48,015 bases of DNA from CAYYAQ01 sp964469555 (GTDB lineage: Bacteria; Planctomycetota; UBA1135; UBA2386): assembly GCA_964469555.1 (NCBI GenBank), contig CAYYAQ010000020.1:1-48015 (forward strand), given 5' to 3'. The position numbers and the translations under genes were made by a program. Each line of letters starts with the position of its first letter. Position 1 is the first letter of the stretch. Below, piece by piece: positions 43,593-48,015 of this stretch. The notes beneath the pieces were generated by a model. The model did not search any database and was not told the origin of the DNA. It worked only from the letters and a program-made list of their open reading frames with translations.

Positions 43593-43940
43593 ATGGAATA
43601 CGACGACCAGAATATCTTCGCGAAGGTCCTCCGCGGCGAGATCCCCGCCGATGTGGTCTACGAGAATGATCACGTGATGGCGTTCCGCGACATCCAACCC
43701 CAGGCCCCGGTCCACATCCTCGTCATTCCGAAGGGTCCGGTCCCCTGTCTCGCGGACGCCCGCGACGGCGCGGCGATGGGGGAGTTGATGCTCGCAGTCG
43801 GCGAGATCGCGAGACAGGAGGGGTTCGAAGACGACGGGTTCCGGGTCGTGATCAACAACGGCGTGCGGGCGAACCAGACCGTGTTCCATCTGCACGCGCA
43901 CATCCTCGCCGGGCGTGATCTCACCTGGCCACCCGGGTAG
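43593..43940 (+). CDS. HIT-family histidine triad hydrolase (HINT-like)
   Basis: The protein has 115 residues, a normal HINT length. The N-terminal NIFAKVLRGEIPADVVYENDHV is the family start, and the triad is H99-L-H101-A-H103 in VFHLHAHILAG. HINT proteins cleave nucleoside phosphoramidates in the cytoplasm. GGAGGT lies about 12 bases before ATG 43593. It is divergent from the EamA gene with 90 bases between. The 249 bases downstream contain only a short direct repeat (CCTTTGAG twice near 44163-44177) and no clear gene. Confidence 0.95.
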   Translation: MEYDDQNIFAKVLRGEIPADVVYENDHVMAFRDIQPQAPVHILVIPKGPVPCLADARDGAAMGELMLAVGEIARQEGFEDDGFRVVINNGVRANQTVFHLHAHILAGRDLTWPPG

Positions 43941-44189
43941 CTCGCCATGGTCGATTTCGTGCGAGGACGCCGAGTCGGCCAGCCCGTGACTCGTAGATTC
44001 TCTGTCTCTTGCGGTCCGGGGCGATTGTGGCGATGCCCCTTCCGAACGAGAGTTCCTATCTCGCTGCTGTTTCGGGCTTTCTGCCCGGAGAACTAGCGAC
44101 ACGACGGCGCGTAGGACCGCCTTTAAATGGCCTGGATCTCGGCCTATCAACCCCCCACGATACCTTTGAGCCTTTGAGCTGCGGAGCCC

Positions 44190-45980
44190 TTGAACCCACA
44201 ACCACATCCTGACCCAGACGTCTTCTTCCTGCCGTTGGCGGTGGAGAACCCCGAGCGGTTCAGGGACTGCGATCCGTGGATGCTCGCGCGGCGGATCCCG
44301 GACTTCCTGCACCAACTCGTCAACCAGGGCGACACGATTCCGACAGGGATGCTCGAAGTGCAGACCCCCCCGCACGAGACCATTCCGGTGCAGTGGGTGC
44401 AGTTCGACAGCCCCCCGGATCCCGAGGACGCGTTCGGGATGTTGCCGCCTACGACACCGGTGCGCGCGGTCATCACGGGCACTCTCACGATGGACCACGA
44501 GGGCATTGGGATCGAGATTGTCGTGCACAACCGCGAAGATCTCGACACGCATATCGCGACGAAAGTCCAGGTCTCCGCGTCGATGGAAGATCCCACCGCG
44601 GCGCTTTGTAGGTTGGCGCAACACCTCGCTCGGCTGCTCGAGTTGGAATACCAAGACCCGCCGGCGATCCTCCTCACGAACAGCGGTCCGGCGTTCTTCC
44701 GGTTCCTCGCGGGCCTCGACGGTTCGGCGCTGCTGAGCGGTGACCTCGAGATCGAAGTTCGAGAGGATGCGGAGATCTTGCTTCGCCCGTACAAGGACGC
44801 CCTGGGGCTCGATCCAGAGTTCGGGCTCGCGCTGCGCGCCGCATACCTCACGCTGTTCACGGCGCTCGAAGACTCGAGAATCGGCGTGAGCACTTGCTGC
44901 GAACTGATCGACAGTTTTCTTTCCGCGTTACCGGTCGACGGAGATGCGTGCGTGCAGGTGGCCGATCAACTCACGGGACTGGGCGAGGACAGTCGCGCGC
45001 GGGCCTGGCTCGAACACGCCAGTCACCTGACGCCGCCGCCTCCTAAGAGCCTGGAGAACCTCGGCATCCTCTGTGCGAATAACGGTGACACGATCGAGGC
45101 GCGCAACCTGTGGCTCGACGGTCTAGACCTGAACGGTCACCCGGACTTCCTGGCCCACCTCGCTCGACTCTCGTTCAGTGAAGGACAACTCGACGACGCG
45201 TGGGACCAGGTCCTGCGCGGGCTGCGGAGGATTTACGAGCGGTGCGTTCGCGCCGGGGAGTGGGGCGACGAGGGTCACGACCTCGGGTTGCTGCTGCGCT
45301 ACCTCGTGGATCATCTGGGCGTTCACAAGGCTCCGGAAGACGTCTCGGAAGCGCTCCTCGATCTGCGTGGTCTGCTCTCCCTTCCCGAGGATCACGTCGA
45401 CCTCGGCAAGTGTTTGCTCCAACTCGGTTACCGAGACGAGTCCCGCGAGGAAATCAACCGCGGTCTCGGCGAAGACCTGTCGCCGACCTACCGCGATGAC
45501 GGGATTCGCGTGCTGTTGTCGCTGGACGTTGCGGACTTCGATCGGCGCTTCGCGACCGCCTCGGACGAGATGGCGACCGCGGTCGATCCGGGCGCTGCGC
45601 TTGCGGAGATGGAGACGTTTCTCGAGGCGCAGCCGGAGTTCTGGCCGGCGCTGTACCTGAAATCGATGGGTTGCAAGCGACTCAACATGGAGGACGAGGC
45701 GTTGGATTGCCTCGCCGAAGTCCTCGTCATGTGCCCGGGGCAACCCGACGCCCTGTTCGAGATGGCCGAGTTGTTCGATACGCGCGGTAATCCGAAGCGC
45801 GCCTTGGAGTGCGTGGAAGAATCGATCGAATCCCGTCCGAACGATGCCCAACTCTACGCCGCGATGGCTCGTTACCTTCTGGCTCTCGACCGCTCCGCCG
45901 AGGCTCGCGCGGCTATCGAGAATGCCTGCGATCTCGCCCCCGACGATCGCGACATCCAGCGGCTGGCCGAACTCCTCTAG
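44190..45980 (+). CDS. Cytoplasmic TPR-repeat protein of unknown role
   Basis: The protein has 596 residues; TTG at 44190 with GGAG 4 bases upstream seems to be the start, since no in-frame ATG lies before the first conserved-looking segment. Residues 1-190 are a mixed alpha/beta domain that I do not recognise (DVFFLPLAVENPERFRDC...). From about residue 200 on there are TPR-like helix pairs, clearest at the C-terminus (ALDCLAEVLVMCPGQPDALF and ALECVEESIESRPNDAQLYA). The protein is very acidic and has no signal peptide or membrane helix. It may be an assembly or regulatory scaffold. It is not operonic with neighbours on the evidence here. Confidence 0.8.
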   Translation: MNPQPHPDPDVFFLPLAVENPERFRDCDPWMLARRIPDFLHQLVNQGDTIPTGMLEVQTPPHETIPVQWVQFDSPPDPEDAFGMLPPTTPVRAVITGTLTMDHEGIGIEIVVHNREDLDTHIATKVQVSASMEDPTAALCRLAQHLARLLELEYQDPPAILLTNSGPAFFRFLAGLDGSALLSGDLEIEVREDAEILLRPYKDALGLDPEFGLALRAAYLTLFTALEDSRIGVSTCCELIDSFLSALPVDGDACVQVADQLTGLGEDSRARAWLEHASHLTPPPPKSLENLGILCANNGDTIEARNLWLDGLDLNGHPDFLAHLARLSFSEGQLDDAWDQVLRGLRRIYERCVRAGEWGDEGHDLGLLLRYLVDHLGVHKAPEDVSEALLDLRGLLSLPEDHVDLGKCLLQLGYRDESREEINRGLGEDLSPTYRDDGIRVLLSLDVADFDRRFATASDEMATAVDPGAALAEMETFLEAQPEFWPALYLKSMGCKRLNMEDEALDCLAEVLVMCPGQPDALFEMAELFDTRGNPKRALECVEESIESRPNDAQLYAAMARYLLALDRSAEARAAIENACDLAPDDRDIQRLAELL

Positions 45981-46029
45981 CCGAATCCTTCAGCTGGCTC
46001 CTTCAACTGGATGGCCAGCGACCGACCGT

Positions 46030-47229
46030 CTAGCGCGGTGACGGTGCGGCGAGGTGATCGATGTTGGTGATCGGCCCGCGAGGCGGAAGGGTAGAGTTGT
46101 TGACGACGAAGCCCAGCTTCTCCCGCTCCAACCAGTCGTGGATGGCCGGCATCGGAGTGAAGAGCCCCATGTGGGGGATCACGACCGGGTTGCCCCGTCC
46201 GTGGGTGTAGATCTTCGAAAAGACGCCTGCGAGCTCGCGGCTTCCGGCGAGGTAGACGCCTCCGCCCGAGTTGCCGAAGTATGTCGGCGCGTTGATCATC
46301 CAGTAGTTGGCGCCGTTGATCTCGTTCTTCAGGCTGCTGACTTCACCCTGGCTCGGGATCGGATCGTTGCCCAGAGGGCACCCGACCGCGTAGATCGAGT
46401 CCCAGACGCGGATCTTTGTCGCCGCTTGCCTCGAGATCACTCTCGCCAGGTTCTTGAACGTGCGGGTCGTGCGCAACTTCAACAAGGCGGTGTCGATCTT
46501 CGGGTCGTGTGACACGATGTCACAGCGCAGCTCTTCCCGCCCATCCTTGGCTTGCGGATCGTAGATCGTGACCAAGATACCGTCCTTCTTGGCTCGCGGC
46601 GTGTCCGCCAAGATGTTCCGCACCACGTGGTACGAGGTGATGGCGTACGTCTCGTTCTTCTTGGTCACGGGGTTCCGGCCCGAGAAGATCAGGGTCCCGG
46701 AGCCGACTGTGTCGTCGCCGTTCAGCTGCACCGCTGGAGACAGCAGTTCTTCCGACAGTGTCCGTGGATCGTGCTGGATGTGGACTGCGAGGAGGGCTAT
46801 GTCGTCCCGAGTCCGGCGCAGGAATTCCTGGTCTGCGTTCCGCTTGGTTCGCATCTCCTGCTGGTAGGCGTCGACGATCTCCTGCGTGCGGGAGATGTCC
46901 TGTCGCAGTTGTGCCTTGAAGAGCGCCGCCTCTCGGCGAGTCTCGCCGATGTCATGCGAGAGTTTGCTCGCCTTGGACGAGCTGAAACTCGCGGCTGCAA
47001 CCCGCTGCTCGAGCCGCGACAGCTTCGTCTCCATGTCCCCGATGCCCGCGAACCGGTCGCTGTGCATCTTCTCGATCGCGTTCAGACTATCGGCTGTCGC
47101 CCGGGCGATGTCGCGCAGCTCGGAGACCTCTTGCTTGTTCTCCTTGATGCTGGAAACCCGGCCATGAAGCGAGGCCAGAAAGACCAGCACCGCCATGGCA
47201 CAGAGGGTTTCGAAGAGGATTCGTTTCAT
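46030..47229 (-). CDS. Membrane-tethered coiled-coil trypsin-like serine protease
   Basis: The protein has 399 residues. One N-terminal transmembrane helix (about 4-22) is followed by about 115 residues of charged coiled coil (28-145), then a trypsin-like domain with H201 (ITSYHVV), D246 (KIDTALLKL) and S321 (FGNSGGG). No PDZ domain follows, unlike DegP/HtrA. The C-terminal 35 residues are a tail with no fold I recognise. It would act outside the cytoplasm; the coiled coil suggests an oligomer or spacing from the membrane. ATG 47229 is directly before the helix. Confidence 0.87.
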   Translation of the reverse strand: MKRILFETLCAMAVLVFLASLHGRVSSIKENKQEVSELRDIARATADSLNAIEKMHSDRFAGIGDMETKLSRLEQRVAAASFSSSKASKLSHDIGETRREAALFKAQLRQDISRTQEIVDAYQQEMRTKRNADQEFLRRTRDDIALLAVHIQHDPRTLSEELLSPAVQLNGDDTVGSGTLIFSGRNPVTKKNETYAITSYHVVRNILADTPRAKKDGILVTIYDPQAKDGREELRCDIVSHDPKIDTALLKLRTTRTFKNLARVISRQAATKIRVWDSIYAVGCPLGNDPIPSQGEVSSLKNEINGANYWMINAPTYFGNSGGGVYLAGSRELAGVFSKIYTHGRGNPVVIPHMGLFTPMPAIHDWLEREKLGFVVNNSTLPPRGPITNIDHLAAPSPR

Positions 47230-47527
47230 CCTGTTGTCCGTCCTAAGTGGTTGATACAGCCGATGTTCACAACCTCAAAATCGTCTCGAGAACGGTCGCA
47301 GGTGAAGCCAAAGACCACGGCCTGGGGCGCTTCGCAGGGGGCTCCGACGCGGACCGCGCGATCACATGGCGGGCATCGGATCAGGGCGCGACTGTGGATT
47401 TGTCGACGGATTCCGGAGCCAAATCCCGAACCGCGGAAGAATCCGCCACTGACGCGACCAGCCAGGCTCGATCGGCGCTCTCAGCAGGTACCATTGGGAA
47501 CCCATTTCTCCCCCTGTTCCCCACCGA
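47230..47527. other. Intergenic region upstream of ribB
   Basis: This divergent region between the protease gene and ribB must hold both promoters. I looked for an FMN riboswitch and saw none of its conserved stretches. A + strand open frame (47247-47531) has no homology and overlaps the ribB start. Confidence 0.5.
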
Positions 47528-48015
47528 ATGACCTTCTCCCCCATCCCCGAGATTCTCGAAGACCTCAAGGCTGGCAAGCCGATCATCCTCGTCGACGACC
47601 CCGACCGCGAAAACGAGGGCGACCTCTGTTTCGCCGCCGAATTCACGTCGAAGGAGCTCGTCAACTTCATGGCGAAGGATGCGCGCGGCCTCATCTGCCT
47701 TGCCCTAGAGGAGGCTATCTGCGATCGCCTTCACCTGAACCCGCAGACCAGCCACAACGAGACCCGCTACGGCACCGCGTTCACCGTCAGCATCGAAGCC
47801 CGCGAGGGCGTGACGACCGGCATCTCCGCCGCAGACCGTACCACGACGATCCTCGCGGCCGTGAATCCCCAGGCGCGCGCGAACGACCTGGTCAAGCCCG
47901 GTCACGTCTTCCCGCTGCGCGCGATAGAGGGAGGCGTGCTCGTCCGCGCCGGACAGACTGAAGGCATCGTCGACCTGTGTCGCCTGGCCGGGTTGCAACC
48001 TGCCGGCGTGATCTG
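47528..48015 (+). CDS. ribB: 3,4-dihydroxy-2-butanone 4-phosphate synthase, 3' end outside window
   Basis: The frame is open from ATG 47528 to the window end (162 complete codons). Family motifs are in order: ILVDDPDRENEGDL (acidic metal site, about residues 20-33), DARGLICLAL, the SIEAREGVTTGISAADR substrate loop, GHVFPLRA, and AGQTEGIVDLCRLAGL. The enzyme converts ribulose 5-phosphate to the four-carbon riboflavin precursor. It may continue into a RibA domain (RibBA fusion), as is common in bacteria; the window ends before this can be seen. Confidence 0.95.
   Translation, partial: MTFSPIPEILEDLKAGKPIILVDDPDRENEGDLCFAAEFTSKELVNFMAKDARGLICLALEEAICDRLHLNPQTSHNETRYGTAFTVSIEAREGVTTGISAADRTTTILAAVNPQARANDLVKPGHVFPLRAIEGGVLVRAGQTEGIVDLCRLAGLQPAGVI

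Noticed and set aside
47230..47527. FMN riboswitch before ribB
   Set aside because: None of the conserved RFN stretches could be found in this region.
47247..47531. 94-codon frame upstream of ribB
   Set aside because: No homology, low-complexity composition, and it overlaps the ribB start.
1..48015. CRISPR arrays, transposases, integrases and phage genes
   Set aside because: No regularly spaced repeats and no such protein motifs were seen on either strand.

Overview
The window is about 48 kb of GC-rich DNA that looks like a free-living Planctomycetota chromosome, probably a metagenome-assembled scaffold because it has two 10-N gaps (16617-16626 and 38165-38174). Planctomycete hallmarks are two FGly-type sulfatases, paired SASA esterases, a DUF6807 (PmoA-like) protein, secreted propellers with HEAT repeats, and remnants of PSD1 (DUF1549) and DUF1501 genes. 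The finer lineage cannot be fixed from this sequence. No phage, IS element, transposase, integrase or CRISPR array was seen.

Region 1 (1-12119) is a redox module. It holds an HdrA/QmoA-like flavoprotein (cut by the window edge), an unknown protein, a fused HdrC-HdrB-like Fe-S protein, a class V aminotransferase (broken at its 5' end as assembled), EtfB, EtfA, and a membrane Fe-S oxidoreductase of the ETF:menaquinone oxidoreductase (EMO) type. The likely joint task is to move electrons between a flavin or thiol pool, ETF and membrane quinone through two paralogous CCG-domain proteins. A reverse-strand pair, a secreted propeller-like protein and a sulfatase, sits inside this module.

Region 2 (12.3-23 kb) has a SpoU-type RNA methyltransferase, a truncated DinB gene, DUF6807 and a solitary BatD. 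Next comes an 800-base intergenic stretch with three strong hairpins, a possible structured RNA and the first gap. Then follow a HEAT/NGNTL-repeat propeller, a lipoprotein sulfatase, a thioredoxin-like/HEAT protein, a helicase fragment, tRNA-Arg(CCT) and a polytopic membrane protein.

Region 3 (23-38.4 kb) is a secreted catabolic region: two coupled SASA esterases, a VOC-bicupin protein, a VCBS-repeat protein whose frame is interrupted by a single TGA, a TolB-propeller/M28 peptidase, an alpha/beta hydrolase, a small cupin and a PQQ- and haem-containing lipoprotein dehydrogenase. Between these lie clear gene remnants: PSD1/DUF1501, DoxX, S9 peptidase, sugar isomerase and OprB.

Region 4 (38.4-48 kb) has a membrane-anchored PQQ-like propeller, a second polytopic membrane protein, a SAM methyltransferase, an EamA transporter, a HIT protein, a TPR protein, a coiled-coil-tethered trypsin-like protease and the start of ribB.

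The observation most worth pursuing is the VCBS gene at 28278-29531. Its only interruption is one TGA at 29187-29189, immediately before a Cys codon, and 12 bases later comes a perfect 7-bp hairpin with a 5-nt loop whose second base is G. This geometry matches a bacterial SECIS, so the gene may encode an undescribed selenoprotein. The main alternative is a Trp-to-stop mutation, because another TGA in this window (32404) probably is exactly that. The other general theme is an unusually high number of truncated gene remnants, at least eight, which means either strong deletion bias or assembly mis-joins.
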